Shown here in pieces: positions 11,509 through 24,525 of a DNA stretch of 64,000 nt; the first letter of the stretch is position 1; every line of letters begins with the position of its first letter. Made by a program: the position numbers and the translations under genes. This stretch comes from Daucus carota subsp. sativus (taxonomy: Eukaryota; Streptophyta; Magnoliopsida; Apiales; Apiaceae), in NCBI RefSeq assembly GCF_001625215.2, contig NC_030382.2:33342610-33406609 (forward strand), read 5' to 3'. Under the pieces are notes generated by a model, which was not told the DNA's origin, searched no databases, and saw only the letters and a program-made list of their open reading frames with translations.

Positions 11509-14316
11509 CATTAGGGGATCAATTAGGGATGGAAGAACGCGTATCTGTAGAAGCAGAGAAGGAGTCTTATTCTGCAGGGGATGTACATACCTAGGACTAT
11601 AGAAGGTTGCAAAAATTCTTAACACAAATCCATTAGTTAGATACTGAATATTTTGGAGTAGTATGGGGTATATATTAAATTGTTATGAAAGGAAATCCTT
11701 GTAACCCGTGTAACCAGATTTATCCCTATATCGGTGGGATTGAAATGTAATCTAAATTTACAAGAATGCAAGTGATTTAATAGTTAAACAACGACTCGGT
11801 TAAAAAGAAATTCACCAATTCAGTTAAATCGGTCTATAAATTTACAACATAAGTCATAAAAATTAAATCCGTAATCCAACCAATTTGTTATACTTCGATT
11901 TCAATTGGTATAATAAATACTTAACGATTTCAATCGGTTTAATAAATATTTAGATAGTTTGGTTAGTTAAGTGAATATCCATCAAGCTACTTCGGTCTCC
12001 ACGTGTTTGTGTCGGATGGAAAATCGTTATAATGTCAATCGAAGATAGAAGCAGTTGTGTATACTGGATACAAATTTTTTTGTGTAAGGTGAAGATAAAA
12101 AAAATTAGCTATCATGTCCATATAAGTATATTGGATGCAAAATCTTTTTAATGCCAAGTGAAAATAATTAACGTTGAGTGAAGATAAAAGAATTAGCTGT
12201 CATGCAGATGTATCGGATTGTAAAATCCTTTTAATACCGAGTGGAAACAAAAGAATACCAACAGTGTGTTTAACGGACGCAAAACTCTTTTAATATCAAG
12301 CGAAAAGGTTGCAAAACTCTTTTGATATCAGGTGAAAATAAAAAAATTATCAGGTGCTCAGCATGGTACACACTCAATAATGTCCTATTGTCTTGTCCCA
12401 ACCATATATTTTTTTTCCCTGATGTTCCTTCCAACTCTATCATGCATTGGGCCACCAATAGTAGGCATATTTATTAATTTTTCAATATATAAGCTTAGTT
12501 ATTAAAAGGAGAGTATTAATTTGATTATTCTAGTATTTTACATTATTATATATCAAAATAAAAACTATTTTTGTTTATTTTCCCTACATTTGAATTAAAA
12601 AAATATATATGATTAGTAAAATATTGAACTTATTAGTGGACATAACTAAATTTACCGAAATTGAGTATGTAATCAGTATCTTATGGTACGAAATTCGCTT
12701 TTATCTTTTGTCCTGTTAATATTATCGTCGGAAGACATTTTCGACGACATCTGTTTTTTTAACTCATTTTATCAATTATCTAAATTAAAATTCAAATCCA
12801 CATAGGAGATATCTGATCTTCTAATAATTCCAAGAAATACTTTTTGGATGATTGACTATGACAAAATTGACAGATCCAAATGTACTCCTATAAGTAAAAA
12901 GATTTCGAATATATATACAGGTTGTACTTGAAAGATTGTAAATTTATTGACAAGTCCCTTACAAATATATTAATTTCTAGTGACAATATATCATGTTCCT
13001 ATATATATCATTCGCTAATACATGATCAATTAATAATTAGATCAAAATATATTCGACATCATCTCGTTTCCAATACTTACAGAAGTATCTCGGACGATGT
13101 CATAATCTTTTTGACATATAACATGTGTTGAACTACGTACTTCAACAAGTCTACGCATGGGATATGCAGCAATTTTGAATTTCGTACAATAGTAACCACA
13201 ACTCCCTTCCAGGCCCGTAACAAGAAATAATATATTATATTAAAGAGAGTCCTTCACGTAAATTATTTTGAATGGGTAGATCAATCATTTGTTTTTGGGA
13301 TCCGACATTAATTCTCTCATACCTACTAATTGATGTACTTGAGACTCATTTCGTCTAACTCCTAAAAAAACATTATATATACTGAATTAAAAGGGTCAGT
13401 CATCCTAAATTATCCTAAATTAGGAAATTTCACTTGTAGCATACCATGTCATAATGAATTGACGTAATTTTTCTATCGCGTATACATTCTCAGAATGATG
13501 GTATTTCTCAAAATGAAATTTTATTTCTCAACATCTTGAACCAATCATCTCTTGGATGGGATTGTTAAAGATTATCTCTTGGATTGGATGGGATTGTTAA
13601 GTGATATTTTAAATTTCTGCTTCTATGCAAATATTTATATACATATTCTTTATGTTATTGATTATATCGTTTAACGATTTCTTCTATTTTTTGATTTTTC
13701 TTTTCTTTTTAAATTATCTTTTTTTATTTTTGAACTAGTTCGCATGATTTATAATTTATTTTTTTCAATAAAAAATTCGTAATGTTTGACGAGTATTCGT
13801 GCCTATACAAGATAACATATATGGATTATTTAATACAACATTGAACATATACGATGATAATTAAATATCATTTATAATAATATTATATTCTCGATTTTGT
13901 GTCTAATCAAGAGATTATCTTCGATGAAATCTTTCAAGAATCAAACTTATCAAGTAATTTTGACCCTCTCCTAAATAAAAAAAAATATTATCTAAATTTT
14001 CGAGGAGATCTTGCATATTCTTTAAACTAATTATTTACTATTTTTGATGAATTTTTCGTTATTACATTGTTGTACGAGATGACACACTTTTTAAGTGAAG
14101 AAGAAAGAAAGAAACAAGCGTCGTCGTTTAGGTTGCTCCAACTGGAACCGGGTCGACCCACTTGGCTCTCTCGCTGTCTCGCAAAATCAAATACCCAATT
14201 TCACCGCTAACCCCTCCACACACACACAACTTATAATCAGGGTTTCACTCGCTCCCAAAATATTTAATCCACTTCACTAATAGCTCTATACATTCAACAT
14301 CTCGATTCAATCTGAG
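11509..14316. other. Intergenic, AT-rich, with 5' leader of the next gene at its right end
   Basis: No supported gene. About 11765-11990 holds AATCGGTT-like repeats, probably a decayed non-autonomous element. A degenerate minisatellite lies at 12010-12350. The G/C-richer stretch from about 14090 to 14316 is probably the promoter and untranslated first exon of the MUSTANG-like gene. Confidence 0.45.
12010..12350 (+). repeat. Degenerate minisatellite
   Basis: Four or so diverged units of roughly 70-100 bp share the words GGATGCAAAATC, CTTTTAATACC and AGTGAAGATAAAA in the same order. The units differ by substitutions and small gaps. There is no coding potential. Confidence 0.5.
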
Positions 14317-14569
14317 GTCAGTACATCATTTTTTATATCTTTCTATTTCTTTACTCTTTTTTTCCCATAATTCATCATATTTTTTCTTAAAATTTGACCG
14401 TGTATGTAACATCCATGATACAGATCTCATCTTTTTATTGTTTAGAGTAAGCCCATTTTGTAATAGATTAATTCTGGTACTGTGAAGTTTTTTTTTGTTT
14501 AATTACTTGGATAATGCATTGTTAATTATTTCGGAGAAATTAGCTTTTTATTGTTGGTGTTTTTGCTAG
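14317..14569 (+). other. Predicted 5'-UTR intron of the MUSTANG-like gene
   Basis: A donor-like TGAG|GTCAGT at 14317 and an acceptor-like TTTGCTAG at 14569 flank a T-rich stretch just before the start codon at 14593. This is an inference from splice-site likeness only. Confidence 0.4.
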
Positions 14570-14592
14570 GGTTTGATTGTAATGTGGATAGA

Positions 14593-17056
14593 ATGAAGAA
14601 GGGAAAGCAAATTCTTATCTGTCAGTCTGGCGGGAAGCTTGTGACGGCGGATGATGGTTCCTTGTCCTACAAGGGTGGAGAGGCTCATGCTATTGGTGTC
14701 GATAATGAGATGCCTTTTGATGAATTGAAGTCTGAGATTGCGGATATGTGGAGATATGATCCTTGTTTTATTGTGATTAAGTATTTTCTCCCCAACAACA
14801 ATAAGCACCTTATTACAGTCTCTAGTGACAAGGATGTAAAAAGAATGCTTGATTTTTATGAGGATTCCACAACAGTGGATGTTTATGTCTTCACTGCTGA
14901 TGATATCATCGTTGAAGTGCCGGATGCGCCTGTCAGTAGGTATTTAACTTATCTTTTAACTAGTTATTTGCTGCTCAGTTTATGTAGAAAGTAGTCGTTG
15001 TGTTATGTGTATGACTAATGCCTATGTAGTTTACAAGTTCTTTATGCCGTTGCAAGTTAACTCTGATGGTACATGTGTTACTGTGAATTATCTAAAATGA
15101 AAAATGTCTGTGTGTGCTTAATTCCACTTTTGCAGATCCATCGTGACAACAATGCTCGAGCCTGTTACCCCTGTTGATCCTGGCAGCTCTGATGAATTTG
15201 TCATTCCTCTTGGTGAAGAAAACTGTATTGATCTCGAGCATCCTCCCAATCCGGAGCCTTTACTAATTGGTGATACTCAAACTGAGAAGCCGATGGAGCA
15301 TGGGCAGTTTAAACACTTAAGATTATGGAAAAACTGTATCACTGGTATTGAACAACAATTTAATAGTGTTAATGATCTCCGCGATGCTTTACGCAAATAC
15401 GCTATAGCACGTGGTTTTACATGCAAGTACAAGAACAATGATTGTAGACGGGTTAGTGCTAAGTGTAAAGCTGAGGGCTGTCCTTGGAGGGTTTTTGCTT
15501 CAAGATTGGGTACCACAAAGATGTTTATAATTCGGAAGTTTAATGAAACCCACACTTGTGGAGCTGGTACGAGCACAGGTGGTCGACCTCATGCCTCGAA
15601 GAAGTTGCTGGTAAGCATTATGAAGGACATCTTACGAGATTCTCCTACCAGCAAGCCATTGGAAATTGCTGAGGAGATCCAACAGGATTTTGGGATTGAA
15701 CTGCAGTATTCACAGGCATGGCGTGGGATGGAAACTGCCAGGAAAGAGCTTCAGGGTACATTTAAAGATTCATACCATCATTTGCCTTGGTTCTGTGAGA
15801 AGATTGTAGAGACAAATCCTGGTAGTGTAGCCACTCTAATTACAAGAGAGGATATGAGCTTTCATCGTCTTTTTATTGCATTTAAAGCTTCATTGACTGG
15901 TTTCTGTAATGGTTGTCGCCCTCTCATCTTCCTTGATACCAAGACGGTGAAATCAAATTATAATTCTGAGCTTCTGACCGCTACGTCATTGGATGGAAAT
16001 GATGGTATTTTTCCCGTCGCTTTCGCCATAGTAGATAAAGTAAATGCTGATAACTGGAATTGGTTTATAGAGCAAATTAACACTGCTCTTGCAGTGTCCC
16101 AACCAATAACGTTTGTTGCAGATAGAAAGATGGGGTTGAGTTGGTCTCTTTCCCATGTATTTAAAAATTCTTTCCAAGCTTATTGTCTGCATTATCTTAC
16201 GGAAGATTTGAAGATGGAATTGAAAGGATCTCATAGTCAGGAAGTTATCCACATGGTTCTTGCGTGCTTCTTTGATGCTGCCTACGCAGCAACCGCTGAT
16301 ACATACAGGGTGTGTGTGGAAAATATCAAAAATATATCACCAGAGGCATATGAATGGATATTGAAAAGTGAGCCTAGATACTGGGCAAATGCACTTTTTG
16401 AAGGTTCGCGTTATAACAATCTCACGTGCAACATTACAAAATCGTTCTACGATTGGGTGTCCGACCTTCCCATCTTACCAATTACAGAGATTATTGATGG
16501 CATTCGACGTAGGATGATGGAGCTGATCTATACACGTCGGATAGATTCAGGTCAGTGGTTGGATAAACTAACTCCAACAATAGGAAATAAACTACGAGTA
16601 GAAATTGCAAAAGCACAAGAAGTTCACGTGGTAGAGTCTACTGTTGGGACATTTAAGGTTTCTGACGATCTTGGCGTAATTAGCATTTTGAACCTTGATC
16701 TCTGGGATTGTAGTTGTGGAATGTGGCAAGTCACTGGCATTCCATGCTTACATGCTGTTGCAGCAGTTGAATACAGTAATGGCGACATTTTTGATTATTG
16801 TTCCAAATACTTTACAACTGAAACTTTCCGGTTAATCTATATGGATTCTATAAATCCACTTCCAACAGCCAACATGCCCGTCCATAAAGATTCTTTCCCT
16901 GTAAAAGTACACCCGCCCGTGGTATCCCCTCCTCCACCAAGTATACCCAAGAGGAGAAGAATCCGTTCAAGAGGGGTTGTTAAGAGGCCACTACATTGTA
17001 GCAGGTGCAAAGGGATTGGACACAATAGAGCAACCTGTCCATTAATGCCAACCTAG
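14593..17056 (+). CDS. MUSTANG-like domesticated Mutator transposase with PB1 domain
   Basis: The protein is of the MUSTANG (MUG) type: Mutator-derived transposases kept by flowering plants as nuclear DNA-binding proteins. Exon 1 is 14593-14939 and exon 2 is 15136-17056. The junction AGTAG|GTATTT ... TTGCAG|ATCC rebuilds Arg. The product has 755 residues. Exon 1 carries a PB1-like domain (MKKGKQILICQSGGKL onward), as in the MUGB group. Exon 2 carries the MuDR/FAR1-type zinc-binding N-region (CKAEGCPWRVFASRL ... HTC) and a MULE transposase core (FLDTKTVKSNY, then VADRKMGLSW). It ends with a SWIM finger (CSCGMWQVTGIPCLH) and a CCHC knuckle (CSRCKGIGHNRATCP). No terminal inverted repeats were seen around it and the frame is intact, which fits domestication. 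Upstream in-frame codons before the ATG lie in the leader. Its DNA target is unknown. Confidence 0.9.
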
Positions 17057-17297
17057 TAGTATGCATTGTTTTCCTATCGTACTTGGGGCAAGTTGCCGAG
17101 AGCTACTGGTTAGGAATCATGGGGTGAATTTAGGTAAGAATTCAGGGTGAATATTGCTGGCAGATTTTACATCGTGTTTAATTACTGTTTAAAAAGTTTT
17201 CTCAATGTTTTTACTTTTTAGAGGAGGTTGATGTGCAGAACTTATGGAACAGGAACATGAAAACTGCTTCTGTTGTTTCTCCCTGGTCTTTAAAATT

Positions 17298-17717
17298 TTA
17301 GTTGTTTGAAATCTTGAAGTGCATTAAAGTACTGTTTGTAAAAATGTCCGAAACAGAGTTTGAAACAGTGACTGAAGAAGCGGTTAAAACAATAGTATCA
17401 AGTAAGATCATGTTACGTTTCTTTAAATCAAACTGCCAAGTGCCATCTAACTGAACAGGGAACTCATCTCCTCTGTAAGTACAATTTGAGTTGTAATGAG
17501 ATGCTCTTGCAAGACGACGAGCTAACCCATTCATTTGTTTAACAAAATTAACTGAGCAATCGCCCATCTCAGCCAATAGCATTTCACACATTGTCAACTC
17601 AAAGTTTAGCAAAAGGATATTGGTCAATGCCAGGGAGCTGTTAGCGGTTAACTTGCATATACATTTTGGACCGTTAGAACTATAACAAAATTTTAATATG
17701 TCTAAAAAGCTAGACAT
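17298..17717 (-). pseudogene. Fragment of a reverse-transcriptase-like RNase H (RVT_3) domain
   Basis: The open frame contains VNFVKQMNGLARRLARASHY followed by CTYRGDEFP. This resembles the C-terminal end of the RNase H-like domain found in plant LINE-type elements (FVKR..N..AH.LARAS, then a W/Y-rich tail). The N-terminal catalytic part is missing. It is a remnant, and the exact element cannot be named. Confidence 0.45.
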
Positions 17718-17811
17718 GTTAAATAATATGTTATAATCCTAATCGTCGGTCCAAAATCTATGTGCCAGTTTACAACTTCCTGGCATGTGATTGTCTCGGA
17801 CCCGTACCCTT

Positions 17812-17942
17812 AACAAAATTAAGTGTGCATTTACCTCTTTCGACCAATAGCATTTTACACATTATTAACCCGAAGTTTAAGAGTGTGCATTTACCACCCT
17901 CGACCAATAGCATTTTACACATTATTAATCCAAAGTTTAAGT
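17812..17942 (+). repeat. Tandem ~60-bp duplication of the RNase H remnant
   Basis: Two ~60-bp units share GACCAATAGCATTTTACAC and ATTATTAA..C.AAGTTTAAG. A third, more diverged copy (GCCAATAGCATTTCACAC) is part of the remnant at 17539-17611. The three copies show local duplication after the fragment became non-coding. Confidence 0.65.
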
Positions 17943-18439
17943 GCGTACATGCAATCCATTTTAAGTAAACAGTCGCTCAATCAACCGATCGTGTTCAAAC
18001 TCATAATTCGCCCGAAGCACGAATGTTTGAAATCCATTTTAAATGAGATTCCTCGTAGTTAGGGTGGTAAGATGATCCAGACGAAACATGACATTACTCT
18101 ACTTAGATATCGGATCATTCTATATTTATTGTAATATCATTTTACTCGGATATAAGCTGATTTATGATATTTGACTTCTAGATTCACAACAAATATGCGC
18201 TAATATAGTTTTTTTTTCTTTCTAAAGAGGCAAGTTGTGATCTACAGGATATTATCCACTACCATTATGTATCATTTTTTTTAACTATAAAAATAATTAT
18301 CATTTAATCTAAAATAAATATAATATTATAAAAATATAATAATCACATATTAAAACTTATATATATATATAATTTATTATGTATATATGATGATAATTAA
18401 TGCATAATTACGGTGAATAAATAATATATTGCAAAAAAT

Positions 18440-18900
18440 TTTTTTGACAAATATTATGCATTTGATTAAAAAGCTAGACTCAGCCGGGACAAAAAACCCC
18501 AAACTGACAATACAAGCTTGTTAATAAACAAATAACGAACTAAATAGATAGCCATTTTGTTTACAGATTAAACTAAAAAAAATTACAATTACTTCTGGAA
18601 AAGTCCAACCTACACTATCCTTGAAGTTAGTAGCATCATAGTTGACATTCACACAAATAATTTTAACGATAATCTAATATTAGAATTATTAGTTGTACCA
18701 ACCGAAATGGAAGGGACAAATGCCCATATAATACGAACAGTCTTCCACTGAGCTTTTGTGATTTCCAACATCAACCCATCCTTGATGCGGGCTTTCCAGA
18801 TCACCAATGAAATCATTCTTAAAGAGACGAAATGAGAAAACCGAAACCATTTCAAAAGGTGAACAATCAAACACCAAAAAACTGGGTACAATCCTCACAA
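18440..18900 (-). pseudogene. Likely 3' end fragment of a LINE
   Basis: On the minus strand the block ends with GTCCCGGCTGAGTCTAGC, then TTTTTAATCAAATGC and an A-rich run, an arrangement common at the 3' ends of plant LINEs. Upstream there is a short open frame (18891-18649) with WKARIKDGLMLEITKAQWK but no diagnostic motif. The assignment rests on the 3'-end style and is tentative. Confidence 0.35.
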
Positions 18901-19079
18901 TTGAGGAATGATTCTTGACGAAAAATAAGAATCATGATGATTGGAACATATAAAAGAAGATAAAGATGATTATTTTATGAAACTTTAAACTAAAATAAAA
19001 TATTCAATTTTATTTAAAGGTTAATAATTTTTTGACATTTTCTTTACTTACTAATATAATGGATTAAAAGTATACTATA

Positions 19080-21595
19080 TATATGAGTTTGAATCGAATA
19101 CGAATTATTAATCATATTCTATTCTGGTTCAGTTATGTTCACTCTTACACATCAATATCATATTCAAGAACTTTCATGCAAACGAAGAGAATAATATTTC
19201 GGATATTAACATTCCCTAGTAAAAGACATAAAGAAAAATATGGCCCTAAAGGCTATATTAATCGATAAGGATGAAAATGACGAAGAGTTAAATGAAGAAT
19301 TTCAAAATCTTAAATAAAGTGAATAACTTTATTAACGAGACAACTCTATCATGTATCTCAAAATAAAGCTCAAAGGTATGGAAAGGCTTCATAGAATGAA
19401 TAATCAACAAAGAGTATTTAACTATAATAGAAGGTCTAATTATTCCAAAAAATAAGAGGAATTTTTCTACTACGGGATATAATAAAGTTAAAGTCAATCA
19501 AAGTCCAATTGTCTACAATAATGCCAATAATAATAATATTTACACTCCTCCAAAATCTATGGAACAAACTCCGGAGGATGCACAAGTTGTGTATATTGAG
19601 TGTAAGCAACATGGTACTTTAAACGAGAATGTCCTAAACATTCTAAAGGCAAGATTCTCATAGCCTTATATGGTTGGGATCTAAGTGAAGATGAAGAGGC
19701 GGATTCACAAGCAAATGAAGAAGTGGTCAATCTATATTTAATGACGCTTGAAGATAAATCTTCATCAACAGAAATCTCCAGTTCAAATCAAGGGGTTGCT
19801 CTCCTTCACTTGTTCTACATAATACACATTTCCTCAACATCTCTAGCTTAAATATATTAGACATGTGTAACAATTATTTGATTGATTTATTAGTCGATAT
19901 GAATAGACAAAAAAATGTTGTCACTCGACGATTCCTTTCGATGTGGTATGAAAAAGAAAGACCGATGATATATACAAAACTCAATTAAAAGAGTTTTCTC
20001 TAATAAAGGAATCAAACCTCCAAAAAGTGAAGGAAATTACAACTTTTTGTGACCAAAATAATTCCTTAAAAATTGAAATAACAAGAACAAAGATGTTATT
20101 ACGAAGTTAGGAATCGAGAATATTCTTTTAATTCTAACAGACTGGAAAATTAATGGAATACGAGAAGCAACAACTAAAAGAAATTTAATTTAAGTTTCAA
20201 GTTGATTTATTAAATTTGGAAATTGAAACAGAGTCATTGACTCGAGAAAAGTCAACTTTGGAATTTTGGAATGATAATCTCGATATGGTTCATGCACGAA
20301 AGAAAGATAAAATATTTAAGTTAGAGACTCAAATGCTAAAGAATGAATATTCAAAGATCTTTGTTCAAGTCATAGATCATGAAACGATCCTTAACAACAA
20401 GAGTAAATATCTTGAGTAAAGAAAAAGAAGATCTTGAGAATATTATTTAAAGAATGAGATGTTATATAAGATGGTACATTCATAGATATCATATAAACGT
20501 GAAGGATTAGGACATGATAAAAATGCTTAACTTAAGAAGTTTGTACAAGGCAATAAACAAATTACTAATTTTGCACATGCCTCACATATATTTAAATGTT
20601 CATATTGCAATAAAGATGGACACATAGTTCAGTTGGGTCATGTTCAAGAGAGAACCATTAGAGAGAGAACCCATAGAACCCTTACCTTATTTCTAGTTTT
20701 AGTTAAAGTTCTGCAGCAGAACTTAAGTATTAGTTAGGGTTCTGCAGTAGAACTTCACATGTAAAAAATGTCAATATCTATGTATTGTATTTTAAAATTA
20801 TTTTTGAACACACACAACGATGAAAAACATGAAAAAAAAAACATGTATTTAGATTTAGTACCTAAAAATCTATTTTAAAATTTAGGGTTCTGCAACAAAA
20901 CCTTAGTGGTTCTCTGGTTCTATTTTAAGGACTGGTTCTCTCTTGAGCGCGACCCTAGTTGAATATTGTAAAATCAAGTATGTTGGAATTAAGGTGAATC
21001 ATATATGGGTTCGTAAGAAACAAAACCATATCCAAAATTTGACTAATATGGACCATATACTGATGCTTTTAACACTAAAAACAACAAAAGAATAGTTACG
21101 ATCAACATCACGTTACGTATCAAACTAAAATCACAAAGTATAACGCATAGGTCAACCATTTAAAAATCATTATATAGTCAACAATTCTATCCTCAAAATA
21201 TCATGTATTATATAAATAATAAAAATAACATGTATCAAGGTGGAAACTCACAAAAATATAATCTCTCGGAAAACACAAGATATTATAACAACATGAACTA
21301 TACTAGAATAATGAATCTAGAAATTAATATGTCTTCTCATGTTTATACCATACATAGTTTGTATCATGTCAAATGTTTTTGGCGATACATTAACTTAAGA
21401 ACCTTCAAGACAAAAGAGTACCCGTAAACATAATGGATTTGTTTTGTAAGTGTGACTTGTTGCTAAACAAGACATGTGATATCTTGATAGTGATCATCGA
21501 AGACATATGATCGCTAATAAATCTATTTTGGATGACATTAAAAAGGAGACTGTTGAAAGTATCACGTTTGGAGATTGTAACAAGGATAATATCGA
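19080..21595 (+). pseudogene. Decayed copia element (gag, zinc knuckle, start of protease)
   Basis: All frames are broken, but pieces of a copia polyprotein appear in order. KNMALKAILIDKDENDEEL (near 19220-19285) matches the C-terminal part of a gag. A CKQHGT-like knuckle lies near 19600. A Glu/Lys-rich coiled-coil frame follows at 20216-20419. A second knuckle, FKCSYCNKDGHI, lies near 20590-20625, and its continuation VEYCKIK is found only at about 20956. A protease-like LDSDHRRHM and TFGDCNKDNI follow near 21490-21590. The knuckle is interrupted by the MITE at 20635-20955. The homology stops where the LINE fragment begins near 21600. Confidence 0.65.
20635..20955. mobile_element. Short Mutator-like MITE inserted in the copia remnant
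   Basis: The ends form ~21-bp inverted repeats. The left end is GGGTCATGTTCAAGAGAGAA and the reverse-complemented right end is GGGTCGCGCTCAAGAGAGAA, with three mismatches. The flanks TAGTTCAGTT and TAGTTGAATA are an imperfect 9-10 bp target duplication, which suits Mutator-like elements. The insertion splits the copia zinc-knuckle coding sequence exactly between GHIV and EYC. Inside are three TTCTGCA-centred palindromes such as AGTTCTGCAGCAGAACT. There is no coding capacity. Confidence 0.75.
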
Positions 21596-22030
21596 CATTG
21601 GTATTTTTTTTGTTTTGCTAAATAAAATTATATTAAAGAAAAGGGGAGAACAAATCTAGGGGCATACCCCGCGACAATAACGGAGATGAATCCCCAAACA
21701 GCAAAGCCTACTAAAACCTTAGCAGGTTACAAATCAAGGCTAGCACTAGCACTAGATCTCTAAACAACCAACTATAGCTAATAGATAAAAGTTAGGAGTG
21801 ACTGATCTGCTTTCAGCTTGGCCTGAAAAGCATTACAAGAGAAAAGTCTGCTTATGACATTTTCCTTAATCAAATGGATGAGCAAATTGACAGAGTTATA
21901 TTTTCCGGGGTTATGCAGTCTAAAGTTCCTTTCGGACCATATGTGAAAGAAGGCCGCTGAAATAAACAGAGAAGCCACCTTGGTTCTGGTAGAATCAGCT
22001 TGAGATAAAAACCATCGGCCATTGCAGATA

Positions 22031-22518
22031 TGTTGTGAAATTTGGTAGTAACTTGGATTTTTCTGAAGTCGTGTGAACACTTTCAGATTGAAGTTATTTG
22101 TGGTTCACCAAATAATTCAATCGGATAAAGTCAGAAATTCTGCAAGAAGAGAGAATGTGTATTGTTGTGTATTTCAAATGAACCATTTTCTTGAAATGAT
22201 CAATGCAACATCAATATATAGATGTCAATAGATGTGTCTTTTTGATAATAAACACATCTTAATCCAAATAGATTTGTCTAATGGCAATAGAAACATCTTA
22301 TCCCAATAGATGTGTCCAATGTCAATGGACAAATCTAATGCCAATAGACACTTCTTTTCCAATAGATGTGTCTAATGCCAATGAACATGCCTCATAAGCA
22401 CTAATAATCATAATAAACTCGAACTAAGCATACACTCCGTACTCTCCTGACTTGTTCGATATAATATTATGATTACATTGATCAACTAGTTAATTCAATT
22501 ACACTAAAATAACCAACA
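22031..22518 (-). repeat. 3' LTR of the copia element
   Basis: 488 bp, with TG...CA ends, matching 27078-27565. Its U3 part contains about eight variants of the word CCAATAGATGTGTC in both orientations between roughly 22225 and 22390, probably promoter-level repeats. Confidence 0.97.
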
Positions 22519-22530
22519 ATCCTCCCCCAT
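22519..22530 (-). other. Polypurine tract of the copia element
   Basis: The minus strand reads ATGGGGGAGGAT directly before the 3' LTR. This is the position and composition expected for the plus-strand primer of an LTR retrotransposon. Confidence 0.85.
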
Positions 22531-23049
22531 TTTAGTGTAATCCATAATCAACTAAACAAAATCACAACAAATAACAAAGTTATGCATAAATGAAATATCA
22601 TGACGATTGAATTTCACATTAGTATATTACACATTTCAAATATTCGAATATCAAGGTATCACGATGGATTGAACCTCTACTATTCATAATGAATACATGA
22701 AGATAATATACACATAACTTTACATTCTCAAAGTTTCTTACTTGACACTATATTTTACTAGCCTTGTGTCCCAATCCTTCTTAAGCATATCAAAGCCAAG
22801 TCCAAACTTCTTGAAGCGGCTAAACTTCATGCTCAAATAGGTAGTTCTTTTATTCTCACACCTGCATATGCGATTTTTCAAAAGAACTATTAAGAAGATA
22901 GACTTCAACCTCCTCAACTTGCAGGTCTGAACACATAACTTGGGATGATGCTTTAATGTGTTCCAATCTCTAGATGTTAAGTTTCCACATTGAATTCAAC
23001 ACCTGATGTAATCTTAGGTGAGAATTGGGTTTCTCAACATGAGAGACTT

Positions 23050-24525
23050 TTAAATGGACTTTAATCCCATCCCCATAGCCGACTTGTGCACAAGATCTCT
23101 ACTCAATCCTTTGGTAAGATGATCGGCTAAATTATGTTGAGTTCTTATAAACTCCACTGATATAACACCGTGATTGATAAGCTCACGAATCATACTATGT
23201 CTAACACCTATGTGTCTAGATGTTCCTTTGAACACTTGTCTATAAGCATTAGACAAGGCAGATTGGCTATCACACCTTATTGATATGGGTGATATAGGTT
23301 TTGGCCACAATGGAATTTCATATATCAGATTTCTTAGCCATTCAGCTTCTTTACCAGCAGCTGATAATGCCACAAATTCAGATTCCATTGTTGAGTCGGT
23401 AATGCAACTCTGTTTCTTTGATGACCAAGAGATAGCACCTCCCCTAAGGAGGAATACCCATCCACTTGTGGAAGAATGATCTTCCTCATTGGAAATCCAA
23501 CTTGCATCTGAATGACCTTCAATAACCGAAGGAAATCCAGTATACGTCAAACCATAATCCATGGTTCCTTTCAAGTACTTGAATACTCGGCTTAAGGCTT
23601 GCCAATGATGAGAACTTGGTTTGCTAGTATACCTACTAAGCTTTCCAACAGCATAGGCAATATCTGGCCTAGTGCTTATCATGGCATACATAAGACTACC
23701 AATAGCCCTTGAGTACTCAAGTTGAGATACTGAAACACCTTTATTTGGTAGGAGTTTAATACTAGGATCAAGAGGAGTGCTAACTGGAGAACAATCCTTA
23801 AAATTAAATCTTTTCAAAATCTTCTCAATATAATGAGATTGAGAAATTGAAATACCATTATTCTCACGCTTGATCCTTATACCAAGAATCACTTCAGCCT
23901 CCCCCATGTCTTTCATATCAAAATTCGATGACAAGAACTTCTTGGTTTTATCCACTTGATTTTGGTCTGTACCAAAAATCAACATGTCATCCACATATAA
24001 ACAAATTATAACTCCTTTACCAGAAGAATCAAATTTGCTATATACACACTTGTCTGCTTGGTTAATAACATAACCATTAGACAAGACCACTTTATCAAAT
24101 TTATCGTGCCAATCCTTAGGTGCTTGCTTTAGACCATAAATTGATTTCTTCAATTTACACACCTTGTTCTCACAACCAGGCACAACAAACCCTTCAGGTT
24201 GTTTCATATAAATCTCTTCATCTAATTCACCATTCAAGAATGCAGTTTTTACATCCATTTGATGAATGACAAGGTTGTGTATAGCAGCAAGTGCTATTAA
24301 CAACCTAATAGTTGAAGTCCTAGCAACAGGAGCATAAGTATCAAAATAATCAATCCCTTCCTTTTGTCTAAAGCCTTGGATTACCAATCTGGCTTTAAAC
24401 TTATCTATCGAACCGTCCACCTTTATTTTCCTTTTGAAGATCCATCTATTCCCCAATGCTTTACAGCCAGGGGGCAAATCACTCAATTCCCATGTATTAT
24501 TATTCATGATAGAATCCATTTCATC
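23050..24525 (-). CDS. Copia reverse transcriptase and RNase H part of the polyprotein
   Basis: This segment directly follows an in-frame TAG (24528-24526) that separates it from the gag-protease-integrase part. It holds the reverse transcriptase, with [32 protein letters not shown], the catalytic YVDD (in [11 protein letters not shown]) and [15 protein letters not shown]. The RNase H follows, with [23 protein letters not shown] and a C-terminal ADHLTKGL. The length (about 490 residues) and motifs are complete and no other break was seen. A first in-frame ATG lies two codons after the TAG, but internal initiation is not known for this family. Function would need readthrough, or the copy is simply inactivated. 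Confidence 0.95.
   Translation of the reverse strand, partial: DEMDSIMNNNTWELSDLPPGCKALGNRWIFKRKIKVDGSIDKFKARLVIQGFRQKEGIDYFDTYAPVARTSTIRLLIALAAIHNLVIHQMDVKTAFLNGELDEEIYMKQPEGFVVPGCENKVCKLKKSIYGLKQAPKDWHDKFDKVVLSNGYVINQADKCVYSKFDSSGKGVIICLYVDDMLIFGTDQNQVDKTKKFLSSNFDMKDMGEAEVILGIRIKRENNGISISQSHYIEKILKRFNFKDCSPVSTPLDPSIKLLPNKGVSVSQLEYSRAIGSLMYAMISTRPDIAYAVGKLSRYTSKPSSHHWQALSRVFKYLKGTMDYGLTYTGFPSVIEGHSDASWISNEEDHSSTSGWVFLLRGGAISWSSKKQSCITDSTMESEFVALSAAGKEAEWLRNLIYEIPLWPKPISPISIRCDSQSALSNAYRQVFKGTSRHIGVRHSMIRELINHGVISVEFIRTQHNLADHLTKGLSRDLVHKSAMGMGLKSI

Noticed and set aside
12922..13131. Short open frame in intergenic DNA
   Set aside because: Composition follows the AT-rich background and no domain is visible.
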